Source: Corallococcus sp. NCRR (GTDB lineage: Bacteria > Myxococcota > Myxococcia > Myxococcales > Myxococcaceae). From it: a stretch of DNA of 64,000 nucleotides. The translations under genes and the position numbers were made by a program. The stretch covers positions 9,655,461 to 9,719,460 of the forward strand of contig NZ_CP114039.1 of assembly GCF_026965535.1 (NCBI RefSeq), written 5' to 3'. Below are positions 45,244 through 52,965 of this stretch, piece by piece (position 1 is the stretch's first letter; the number at the start of each line of letters is the position of its first letter). The notes under the pieces are model-generated. The model was not told the origin of the DNA, searched no databases, and saw only the letters and a program-made list of their open reading frames with translations.

Positions 45244-46362
45244 TCAGGCCGCTGGCAGCGACAACCGGAAGCACGCGCCGCCGCCCGCCCCGTCGCGCGC
45301 GTCCAGCCGGCCGCCCATGCCCTGGGCCAGGTTCAGGGACACCGCGAGTCCCAGGCCCGTGCCCTGCCGGCCCTTGGTGGTGAAGAACGGCTCGAAGAGG
45401 TGCGCCCTCACCTCCGGCGACAGGCCCGGGCCGCTGTCCTCCACCTCCACCAGGAGGAGCGCGTCCTCGCGGCGGGTGGAGACGCGCACGCGCCCCTCGC
45501 CCCCCATGGCCTGGGCCGCGTTGAGCAGCAGGTTGATGAGGATCTGCGACAGAGGGCCTGGATCCGCGCGGGCCAGCAGGCCGGGCGTCACGTCCAGCGA
45601 GACCTCCACCCGGTCCAGCTCCGGCCCGGCACGCACCAGCCGCACGCACGTCTCCACCACCTGTCCCACGTCCACCGGCCCGGGCTGGGTGCTGGCCGGA
45701 CGGCCCAGGTCCAGGAGCCCCCGGACAATCCGGTCGATGCGCAGCACCTCGTGGTCGATGCGCTCCAGGAAGTCCTTCAGCTCCGGCCCCTGCGCCCGGG
45801 AGCGCGCCAGGGAGAGGTAGCCCAGGATGCCCGCCAGCGGATTGCCCACCTCGTGCGCCACGCCCGCGGCCAGCTTTCCCACCGTGGCCAGCCGCTCGGA
45901 GGCGACGAGCTCCGTCTGCGCCCTCGCGAGCCGGGCGTTGGCCTCGCGCAGCGCCTCCAGTTGCGCGCGGGTGAGGGCCTGCTCCTGGCGCAGCGCCTCC
46001 GCCATGCGCCGCAGCTCGCGCTGGATGCGCGACAGGAATGGCCCGCCCTGCTCGGGGAGCGGCACGTCCAGTTGCAGCCGGCCCAGCTGCGCCACGGACT
46101 TCTCCATGGCGCGAAGCGGACGGCCCACCGCCAGGTCCAGCACGCCATAGGCCAGGAGCGTCAGCACCAGCAGGTCCAGCCCCAGCGCCAGCGGAAGGAA
46201 GGCGCGGATCCGCGTCAGGCCCTCCATGTCCAGCGACCCCGGCAGCGCCAGCCGGCGCGCCGTGTCCAGCAGACGGATGAGCACCGGCTGCAGGGTCAGC
46301 CACGACAGGCCCGTGGACAGCGAGCCCAGGAGGAACGCCACGCTGGCGATGCGCCACTTCAT
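45244..46362 (-). CDS. pilS2: Sensor histidine kinase PilS2
   Basis: The 372-residue kinase has two TM helices near the N-terminus (about 5-25 and 50-80), a HAMP-like and coiled-coil region (about 80-150), HisKA with the acceptor His in AGVAHEVGNPLAG, and HATPase_c with an intact N box, G1 (VEDSGPGLS) and G2 (GTGLGLAVS). Everything needed for autophosphorylation is present. It is encoded between pilD and pilR2, in the same direction, 22 bp from pilD. It is the canonical counterpart of the atypical PilS encoded at 60369-61937. Confidence 0.92.
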   Translation of the reverse strand: MKWRIASVAFLLGSLSTGLSWLTLQPVLIRLLDTARRLALPGSLDMEGLTRIRAFLPLALGLDLLVLTLLAYGVLDLAVGRPLRAMEKSVAQLGRLQLDVPLPEQGGPFLSRIQRELRRMAEALRQEQALTRAQLEALREANARLARAQTELVASERLATVGKLAAGVAHEVGNPLAGILGYLSLARSRAQGPELKDFLERIDHEVLRIDRIVRGLLDLGRPASTQPGPVDVGQVVETCVRLVRAGPELDRVEVSLDVTPGLLARADPGPLSQILINLLLNAAQAMGGEGRVRVSTRREDALLLVEVEDSGPGLSPEVRAHLFEPFFTTKGRQGTGLGLAVSLNLAQGMGGRLDARDGAGGGACFRLSLPAA

Positions 46363-46384
46363 CCGCGCACCGGCGCGGGGTTCA

Positions 46385-47455
46385 TCACCGCGTCCCCCCG
46401 AGCATCAGCGCCACGTCCAGGGGCAGCACGCGCGCGAGCCACGGCCCCAGGAGCATCACCTCCAGGCCCGCCAGCGCCAGCCACGGGCCGAAGGGGATGT
46501 TGGTGGGACCGGGGACCCACTCCTCCTCCTCACCCGCTTCATCCAGCGGCGCGTCCGGGATGGGCTGGAAGAGCAGGCAATAGGGGACGAGCACGACCCG
46601 CTTCCACAGGGGAAGGCCGGGCTTCGTGAAGTCCCACGTCATCGTGGGCTCGGGCTCCTCCTCCTCCTTTGGAGCCTCCGCGGCCGGCGTGAGGGGCACG
46701 TCCGCCTGGGGGTCCTGTGGGGGCGGAGGCGTGGCTTCCGCTTCCGGCGCGCCTCGCGGGCCCGCCCGTCCCGTGAGGGCCAGGAGCGCCACGCCCACGA
46801 TGGAGCCCTGCAGCGACGAGAAGAAGAGGATGCCCAGCAAGGCCTTCCAGCCCAGGAACGCGCCCAGCAGCGCGACGAGGAACTTGTCCCCGCCGCCCAA
46901 GGCCTCGCGCTTGAACGCGCGCCAGCCCACGTACTCCATCAGTCGGAAGGAGAGGAAGCCCACCGCCGCGCCCAGCACCGCCTGCGCCACCGCGCCCTCG
47001 CCCTGGGGAATGGCCAGCAGCACCCCGGCGGCGATGCCCGGCAGCGTCAGCGAGAACGGGAGGATCCAATGTTCCAGGTCGATGAAGGTGAGCGGCACCA
47101 GCAGGAACACCAGCACCAGCGCGGGCACCAGCTCATAGGTCCAGTCGAAGCGCTTGAGGCACGCGAGGAACAACAGCCCCGTGAGCAGCTCCACCAGGAC
47201 GTAGCGCGGGGAGATGGGCATGCCGCAGCCGCGGCACTTCCCGCGCAGCCCCAGCCACGACAGGACGGGGATGTTCTCGTACCAGGCGAGCACGTGCCCG
47301 CACTTCGGGCAGCGGGAGCCGGGCCGCACGATGCTCAGCCCCTCCGGCACCCGCGCGATGACGACATTGAGGAAGGAGCCGAAACACAGGCCGAGGATGA
47401 ACAGGAAGAGGATGAACAGGGGCTCGGCCCAGCCCGGCGCGTAGGTGAACGTCAC
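46385..47455 (-). CDS. pilD: Prepilin peptidase/methyltransferase PilD
   Basis: This is a 356-residue bifunctional prepilin peptidase and N-methyltransferase. The four zinc-type cysteines are Cys49/52 and Cys74/77. The catalytic aspartates are Asp126 (TFIDLEHW) and Asp190 (GGGDKF). Typical PilD has about 290 residues. Here residues ~230-317 form an extra Pro/Glu-rich, then basic, segment (including EAPKEEEEPEPT) before the last membrane segment, and this looks cytoplasmic. The start is GTG at 47455. It is divergently transcribed from pilA across 230 bp and cleaves PilA. Confidence 0.93.
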   Translation of the reverse strand: MTFTYAPGWAEPLFILFLFILGLCFGSFLNVVIARVPEGLSIVRPGSRCPKCGHVLAWYENIPVLSWLGLRGKCRGCGMPISPRYVLVELLTGLLFLACLKRFDWTYELVPALVLVFLLVPLTFIDLEHWILPFSLTLPGIAAGVLLAIPQGEGAVAQAVLGAAVGFLSFRLMEYVGWRAFKREALGGGDKFLVALLGAFLGWKALLGILFFSSLQGSIVGVALLALTGRAGPRGAPEAEATPPPPQDPQADVPLTPAAEAPKEEEEPEPTMTWDFTKPGLPLWKRVVLVPYCLLFQPIPDAPLDEAGEEEEWVPGPTNIPFGPWLALAGLEVMLLGPWLARVLPLDVALMLGGTR

Positions 47456-47529
47456 GGAGCCGGAATCCTACCCGCCGCTTCCGAAGCTGGCGACTGCGCG
47501 ATGGGGGGACGAAAACCGTCAGCGTCAGT

Positions 47530-47539
47530 GACAAAAATT
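47530..47539 (-). promoter_or_regulatory. Possible PilR-type enhancer site
   Basis: On the minus strand this reads AATTTTTGTC, a T-run followed by TGTC, similar to the T-run plus (C/G)TGTC pattern reported for PilR sites in Pseudomonas (from memory). It sits about 80 bp upstream of the pilA -24 element, a normal enhancer distance. Only partly matching. Confidence 0.3.
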
Positions 47540-47617
47540 GGCAGGCCTCCGGGTGATCCATCCCCTGCCCGGCTCGCCTGCCCTGGGAATCCCGGGGGTT
47601 GGGCGGAATGTTCGGCG

Positions 47618-47633
47618 TGGCACTCTTCGTGCT
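47618..47633 (+). promoter_or_regulatory. Sigma-54 promoter of pilA
   Basis: TGGCAC (47618-47623), five bases, then GTGCT (47629-47633). The invariant GG (47619-47620) and GC (47631-47632) are separated by exactly 10 bp, the sigma-54 -24/-12 hallmark. The start would be near 47644, about 42 bp ahead of the pilA ATG. This agrees with PilR-dependent, sigma-54-dependent pilA expression known in M. xanthus and Pseudomonas. Confidence 0.85.
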
Positions 47634-47685
47634 AAGAGTTCGCACGTCGTTCAACCCCCCTCTGCCCACTGCGGAGTCCCCAATC

Positions 47686-48279
47686 ATGATGAACCGTCTC
47701 TTCCGGAAGAAGGGTGGCTTCACCCTCATCGAGCTGATGATCGTGGTCGCCATCATCGGCATCCTGGCCGCCATCGCCATCCCGAACTTCATGCGCTTCC
47801 AGGCGAAGTCGAAGCAGTCGGAGGCCAAGACGAACCTCAAGGCCCTCTACACCGCCCAGAAGGCCTATTTCGGCGAGAAGGACACGTACCTCATCGACTT
47901 CAAGAAGCTGGGTTTCACGCCTGAGGCCGGCAACCGCTACAGCTACGGCCTGGCGGCCGACTGCAACGAGGCGGTGGCCGTCGCCGCCCGCACGTACACG
48001 ACCGGCTGCATCGGTCAGGACGAGGCCCGCTTCAAGAACCCGCCGGGGACGGCCACCATGGCGGTGCCAGCTGGCGTGAAGCCGCAGATTACGGACTGCC
48101 CCTCCTGCGATTTCAACGCGACGGCCATCGGCAACGTCGACAACGACGACGAGGCCGACACGTGGGGCATCACCTCCGCGGCGACCACCGTCACCCTGAC
48201 TGGTACCTGCGGCAACGATCAGGACGCCGTCTCCGGTGGCGAGCCCGGCAACGCGTACAACGACGTCAGCTGCCCGTGA
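47686..48279 (+). CDS. pilA: Type IV pilus major pilin PilA
   Basis: The 197-residue prepilin has an 11-residue basic leader (MMNRLFRKKGG) followed by FTLIELMIVVAIIGILAAI. Phe is mature residue 1 and the essential Glu is mature residue 5 (Glu16). The mature pilin has 186 residues. The globular domain has six cysteines, including DCPSC, as in M. xanthus PilA, so disulfides are likely. The start at 47686 was preferred because GGAG lies nine bases ahead. It is followed by an intrinsic terminator and then pilG. It is transcribed away from pilD. Confidence 0.97.
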   Translation: MMNRLFRKKGGFTLIELMIVVAIIGILAAIAIPNFMRFQAKSKQSEAKTNLKALYTAQKAYFGEKDTYLIDFKKLGFTPEAGNRYSYGLAADCNEAVAVAARTYTTGCIGQDEARFKNPPGTATMAVPAGVKPQITDCPSCDFNATAIGNVDNDDEADTWGITSAATTVTLTGTCGNDQDAVSGGEPGNAYNDVSCP

Positions 48280-48323
48280 TGTCACTGGCCTCTGTCTGAA
48301 CGAGGAGGCATGATTCAGCACGC

Positions 48324-48364
48324 GGGGCCTCCGGGAGGATTCCGGAGGTCCCGTTCGTTTTTTC
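48324..48364 (+). terminator. Intrinsic terminator between pilA and pilG
   Basis: A stem of GGGCCTCCGG and CCGGAGGTCCC (one bulge) around a short loop is followed by TTCGTTTTTTC, a proper U-run. It ends most pilA transcripts and would allow some read-through into pilG-pilH-pilI, giving far more pilin mRNA than transporter mRNA. Confidence 0.85.
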
Positions 48365-48371
48365 GAGGCCC

Positions 48372-49298
48372 ATGCGCAAGCTGCCTGCCCTGCTGTTTCC
48401 CGCCGCCCTGCTCTGCGTCGTGTTGCTGGCGGCCCCCCCTGTCCCGACCCTCCGGGTGAACGACCGGCCGCTCCTGCCGCGCCCCGGGCTGCTGCGCGCC
48501 GTCTTCCGGGGACAGTTGGGGCTGGTGACCGACTACTTCTGGATCCTCACGCTCAACCGCATCGGCAGATCCAGGACCCCCACGGACTACCGGGACGTCT
48601 ACGACTACGCGGACCTGGCGACGGAGCTGGATCCCAAGTTCGCGACGGTCTACTGGTTCGCTGGGACGACCATCCCCATCCACCTGGGACGTGAGAAGTA
48701 CGCCAACGTGGAGGAGTCCACGAAGCTGCTGCGCAAGGGGACCCGGAACGTGCCGGAGGACTCGCGCACGTGGTTCCAGCTTGCCTACAACCTGATGTTC
48801 TTCCACCGCGAGTACAAGGAAGCGGCGGACATCATCATGAAGCTGTCACACCGGAGGGATGCGCCGGACTGGTACTCGGCGCTGGCCACGCGGCTGTATG
48901 CCCAGGCCGGCGATTTCGACACGGGCCTGTCGCTGGCGGTGATGATGCGCGACGGCGCCGAGGACGAAGAGACACGCCAGACCTACGACCGCCGCGTCCG
49001 GGAGATCCTCCAGGAGCGCGTGCTCCAGCAGTTGGATGCGGAGGTGGCGCGCTACCGCGAACGGCATGGCCGCGCGCCCGCCACCGTGGAAGCGTTGGTG
49101 GAGGATGGGGGAATGACCCGGCTGCCAGCGGATCCGTTGGGTGGCCGCTTCTTCATGGGCGACGGCGGCCGGGTGTACTCCTCCGCCTCCGAGTTCCGCT
49201 TGCAGGTCATCTACGATGAGCGCACGCCCGACGGAAAACGCATCCGTCCCAACGCCCGCCCGGAGGGCACGAGTCCCAATGCAGACACCACACCCTGA
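48372..49298 (+). CDS. pilG: PilG, T4P-associated membrane protein
   Basis: The 308-residue protein has an N-terminal TM or signal anchor (LLFPAALLCVVLLAAP) and a large soluble part with TPR-like helices (DYADLATELDPKFATVYWFAG, WFQLAYNLMFFHREYKEAADI) and a small C-terminal domain. In M. xanthus pilG, pilH and pilI lie next to pilA, and mutants lack pili, although the biochemistry is unknown. The name follows position; it is unrelated to the PilG chemotaxis or inner-membrane proteins of other species. It overlaps pilH by 20 bp. Confidence 0.85.
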   Translation: MRKLPALLFPAALLCVVLLAAPPVPTLRVNDRPLLPRPGLLRAVFRGQLGLVTDYFWILTLNRIGRSRTPTDYRDVYDYADLATELDPKFATVYWFAGTTIPIHLGREKYANVEESTKLLRKGTRNVPEDSRTWFQLAYNLMFFHREYKEAADIIMKLSHRRDAPDWYSALATRLYAQAGDFDTGLSLAVMMRDGAEDEETRQTYDRRVREILQERVLQQLDAEVARYRERHGRAPATVEALVEDGGMTRLPADPLGGRFFMGDGGRVYSSASEFRLQVIYDERTPDGKRIRPNARPEGTSPNADTTP

Positions 49299-50259
49299 AG
49301 CCCTTCCCATCCAGGCCCAGGGGCTGTCCAAGACGTACAAGGTCGGCTTCTGGCTCAACCGCACCGTGCGGGCACTCCAGGGCCTGGATCTCCAGGTGGG
49401 CCCCGGACAGATCTACGGCCTGCTCGGCCCCAACGGCGCGGGCAAGTCCACCACCATCAAGATCCTGATGAACCTGGTGCGGCCCAGCGGCGGCACCGCG
49501 CTCCTGTATGGACAGCCGGTGGACCGTGCGGCCACGCGGCGGCTGGTGGGCTTCCTGCCGGAGAACCCGGCGCCCTACGAGTACCTCACCGGGCGGGAGT
49601 TCGTGACGCTGGCGGGGCAGCTGTCCGGCCTGAGCGGCCAGGACCTGGACCGGCGGGTGACGGAGGTGCTGGGCGCGGTGGAGATGGCGGGCGCGGAGAA
49701 GCTTCAGATCCGCCGCTACTCCAAGGGCATGGTGCAGCGCGTGGCGCTGGCGCAGGCGCTGGTGGGCCGGCCGAAGCTGCTCATCCTGGACGAGCCGACG
49801 AGCGGCCTGGACCCCCTGGGCCGCCGGCAGATGCGCGACCTCATCCTCGCCGAGCGGGACCAGGGCACGACGGTGCTGTTCTGCAGCCACATCATCCCGG
49901 ACGTGGAGGCCCTGTGTGACCGGCTGGCGGTGCTGGTGGGCGGGCGGCGCGTGCGCGAGGGCAGCGTGCAGGAGCTGGTGTCCGCGCAGGTGCCCACCGT
50001 GGAGATGGTGGTGGAGAACCTGCCCCTGGAGCAGGTGAAGGCGCTGGGCGTGGTGCTGGAGTCCGCGCAGGCCCTGGACGGGCGCGTGCTCCTGCAGGTG
50101 TCGGACGCGGACAGCCAGCGGCTCCTGGGCGGCGTGCTGGGCGCGGGCGGGCGGGTGAACCGCATCCAGCCGGCGCGGTTCTCGCTGGAGCAGCTGTTCC
50201 TGGACGCATTGAAGCACTCGGGCCGCACGACGAGCGTGGGCGGGGAGATCAACACGTGA
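49279..50259 (+). CDS. pilH: ABC transporter ATP-binding protein PilH
   Basis: The 326-residue ABC ATPase has Walker A GLLGPNGAGKSTT, a signature RYSKGMVQR (YSKGM replaces LSGGQ), Walker B LLILDEPTSGLD and the His switch CSHIIPD. The C-terminal 90 residues form a strand-rich domain seen in exporters of the ABC-2 type. It works with PilI, whose GTG overlaps its stop. The substrate is unknown. The ATG at 49279 lies inside the pilG 3' end. Confidence 0.92.
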   Translation: MQTPHPEALPIQAQGLSKTYKVGFWLNRTVRALQGLDLQVGPGQIYGLLGPNGAGKSTTIKILMNLVRPSGGTALLYGQPVDRAATRRLVGFLPENPAPYEYLTGREFVTLAGQLSGLSGQDLDRRVTEVLGAVEMAGAEKLQIRRYSKGMVQRVALAQALVGRPKLLILDEPTSGLDPLGRRQMRDLILAERDQGTTVLFCSHIIPDVEALCDRLAVLVGGRRVREGSVQELVSAQVPTVEMVVENLPLEQVKALGVVLESAQALDGRVLLQVSDADSQRLLGGVLGAGGRVNRIQPARFSLEQLFLDALKHSGRTTSVGGEINT

Positions 50260-51023
50260 GCGCGTTCACCGCGATGATGTGGAACGGTTTTCGCGAGGCG
50301 CGCCGCAACCGCGTGACGGTGGTGGTGGGCGTGTTCGCGGTCATCGTCCTGTTGTCCTCCACTCTGGTGACGGAGGTGACGGTCAACACCTTCGACCGCG
50401 TGTTGACCGACTTCGGCCTGGGGATGATGAGCCTCATCCTGGCCTTCCTCGCCATCTTCCTGTCGTGTGGCCTGCTGAGCCGGGAGATCGAGCGGCGCAC
50501 CATCTTCCTCATGGTGAGCAAGCCGGTGTCGCGCACGCAGTTCCTGCTGGCGCGCCTGGCGGGCACCATGCTGACGCTGGGCGTGGTGCTGGTGGCGATG
50601 ACGCTCATCTTCCTGAGCCAGCTCGTCCTGTTCCGCACCCCCATCCACTCCACGCACCTGGTGGCGGCCGGGGCGATGTGGTTCGAGCTGCTCGTGCTCA
50701 GCAGCGCGGGCATCCTCTTCTCCAGCTTCTGCGGCCCCGCGGTGTCCTCCATCTGCACGACGGGCCTGTATTTCGCCGGGCACCTGGCGGGGGACCTGTA
50801 TGAGATCTCCAGCTACTCGGAGAGCCAGATGGTCCGCTGGATGGGCCGCGCCATCTTCTACATGCTGCCCAACCTGGAGCGGATGAACTTCAAGCCCCAG
50901 GCCACGTACGCGCTGCCCGTCGACGCGACCACCCTGCTGTCCTCGATGGGCTACGGGGTGGCCTGGGCCGGGCTCTTCACCGCGCTGGCCATGTTCATCT
51001 TCGAGCGGCGCGACTTCCGCTAA
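50256..51023 (+). CDS. pilI: ABC-2-type permease PilI
   Basis: The 255-residue membrane protein has six hydrophobic segments and an ABC-2 layout (VVVGVFAVIVLLSSTLV, LGMMSLILAFLAIFLSCG, LLARLAGTMLTLGVVLVAMT and others). It is coupled to pilH (GTGA overlap) and so forms the transport half of that system. It ends four bases from the stop of the convergent TPR membrane protein, so the pilA-G-H-I unit stops here. Confidence 0.9.
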   Translation: MSAFTAMMWNGFREARRNRVTVVVGVFAVIVLLSSTLVTEVTVNTFDRVLTDFGLGMMSLILAFLAIFLSCGLLSREIERRTIFLMVSKPVSRTQFLLARLAGTMLTLGVVLVAMTLIFLSQLVLFRTPIHSTHLVAAGAMWFELLVLSSAGILFSSFCGPAVSSICTTGLYFAGHLAGDLYEISSYSESQMVRWMGRAIFYMLPNLERMNFKPQATYALPVDATTLLSSMGYGVAWAGLFTALAMFIFERRDFR

Positions 51024-51027
51024 AGGC

Positions 51028-52788
51028 TCACGGCCCGGGCTGCGCGGTGGACGGCGCGGACCGGGCCGCCGCCAGCGCGCGGCGCGCGGCCTCCAGGTCC
51101 GGCTTGAGGCGGAGCGCTTCCGTTAGGGAGGCCTCGGCCTCGCGGGCCCGGCCCAGCTGCAACAGCGTGCGGCCCAGCTCCAGGTGTGAGTCCGCGCGGC
51201 CGGGCTCCAGTTGGAGGGCCTCCCGGAAGCTCGCCACCGCCGCCTCGAGCCGTTGGGCCCGGCGCAGCGTCAGGCCCAGGTTGTGGCGCGGGGTGGCGCT
51301 CCCGGGCTTGAGCCGGATGGCCACCTCCAGCTGGCGCACGGCGTCCTCGAAGCGCCCCGTCATCGCGTAGGCGACGGCCAGGTCGCTGCGTACGCGGTAG
51401 TTGCCGGGCAGCGCCGCCGCGGCGGTCTCCAGGTGGGGCACGGCCTCGGGCACGCGCCGCACGTTCAGGTACGCGGCCCCCAGCCACGCATGGGCGGATG
51501 GACGTTCGGGGACCTGCTCCACCGTCGTCTCCCACAGGGACACCTCGTCGTGCCACACGGGGATGCGCAGGACCGTCAGCAGGGCGAAGGCCGCCAGCAC
51601 CCCACCGGAAGCGAGCGTCAGCGCGCGGGCGCTCGTGGGCCAGCGCTCGAGCAGGGCCCGGATCCCCACCGCCACGAGCAGCACGAACCCCACCGAGGGC
51701 AGGTAGAGGTAGCGCTCCGCGTAGGCCTCCACGCCGCGCGCCTGGAGGGCCAGAACGGGCAGCAGGGGTACGGCCAGCCAGGACAGCCCCGTCACGACCG
51801 CGCCCTGGCGCCTTCGCACCGCCCATCCCAGCAACCCCAGGAAGCCCACGACGCACACTCCCCCCAGAAGCACCGCGGGCTCCCAGGGTGAGCGCACCCA
51901 TGACGCGGGAGGCGCCGCCACCAGCGGGTGCGGCCAGAGCAGCTTGCCGCCCAATCGCGTCACCAGCGCCAGCGCGTCCGCCAGGCTCGCGCCGCCATTC
52001 GACAGCCGGCGCGGATCCGCGGGCGCGGCCAGCCCCAGCGCGCTCAGCCGGAGGGCGGCGTACACCGCCAGCGCCACGGCCAGGGGGCCATGACGCCGCA
52101 GCCGCTCCCGGAACCCCACCGGGGCCATGCCCGTGCCCCACTCGAGGACGACGAGCAGCACCGGCAGCACGATGGCCGTCTCCTTGAGGAGCAGTCCCCC
52201 CAGCCACGTCAGCGCGGCCAGCCACGCGCGCGGGGACGACACCGGTCCGGGCACCAGCAACCGCGCCGTGAACAGCAGCGCGAGGCAGGCGCTCAGGTCC
52301 ATCCAGCCGCTCACCCACACCACCGCCTCCGTGTGGACCGGATGCAGCGCGAAGAGGAGCGCTCCCGCGAGGGCCGCCCACCCGGACACATCCTCCCGGC
52401 CCTCGCCGCGCAGGCAGGTCCGCAGCAGCCGCCACACCAGGACGGACGCAGCCGCGTGCGCCAGGAGCGACAGCAGGTGGTAGCCCCAGGGAGCGGTCCC
52501 GAAGGCGGCCCGCAGGAGCCAGAACGTCACGTGCGCGAGCGGCCGGTAGTAGCCCGAGCCCAGCCCCGCGTCCGCGCCGTCGTCGACGAAGCCAAAGAGG
52601 GAGTGACTGAACGCGGCGCGCAGCCCGTCCACGGAGCGCAGCCAGGGGTTCTCCAGGAGCAGGGGGACGTCGTCGTAGACGAAGCCGTTCGCGAGCGCCG
52701 GGGCGTGGACGAGCAACGCCGCGAGGACCACCCAGAGAAGCTGGAGGGAGGCGCGCGGCGGCGGACCGTGGAAGGGAGTGGAGGCCAT
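51028..52788 (-). CDS. TMTC-like membrane glycosyltransferase with TPRs (A)
   Basis: The 586-residue protein has about 10-11 TM segments in residues 10-385. A conserved acidic motif FVYDDVPLL in the first loop is typical of GT-C/TMTC O-mannosyltransferases. Three to four TPRs fill the C-terminal ~190 residues (LEVAIRLKPGSATPRHNLG, REALQLEPGRADSHLELG). TMTC-type enzymes transfer mannose from a lipid carrier to proteins; bacterial homologues are little studied. The start is the ATG at 52788. It lies tail-to-tail with pilI and head-to-head with a paralogue, 177 bp apart. Its position suggests a pilin or surface-protein substrate, which is inference. Confidence 0.75.
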   Translation of the reverse strand: MASTPFHGPPPRASLQLLWVVLAALLVHAPALANGFVYDDVPLLLENPWLRSVDGLRAAFSHSLFGFVDDGADAGLGSGYYRPLAHVTFWLLRAAFGTAPWGYHLLSLLAHAAASVLVWRLLRTCLRGEGREDVSGWAALAGALLFALHPVHTEAVVWVSGWMDLSACLALLFTARLLVPGPVSSPRAWLAALTWLGGLLLKETAIVLPVLLVVLEWGTGMAPVGFRERLRRHGPLAVALAVYAALRLSALGLAAPADPRRLSNGGASLADALALVTRLGGKLLWPHPLVAAPPASWVRSPWEPAVLLGGVCVVGFLGLLGWAVRRRQGAVVTGLSWLAVPLLPVLALQARGVEAYAERYLYLPSVGFVLLVAVGIRALLERWPTSARALTLASGGVLAAFALLTVLRIPVWHDEVSLWETTVEQVPERPSAHAWLGAAYLNVRRVPEAVPHLETAAAALPGNYRVRSDLAVAYAMTGRFEDAVRQLEVAIRLKPGSATPRHNLGLTLRRAQRLEAAVASFREALQLEPGRADSHLELGRTLLQLGRAREAEASLTEALRLKPDLEAARRALAAARSAPSTAQPGP

Positions 52789-52965
52789 GGGTCGAATGGG
52801 CGTGGACCCTACCACCGCCCCACTCCGCTCCCGCCCCTGGCCGCGGGGCCGGTGGGTCATCCTCCGGGCACCCGCGCCCCACGCCTGCTGGCCTGCCAGG
52901 TGCGTATCCCCTCGGGGATCCGGGGCATCGGATATCGTCCCCCAGCCTCCGTGGGAGCCCCCTTC

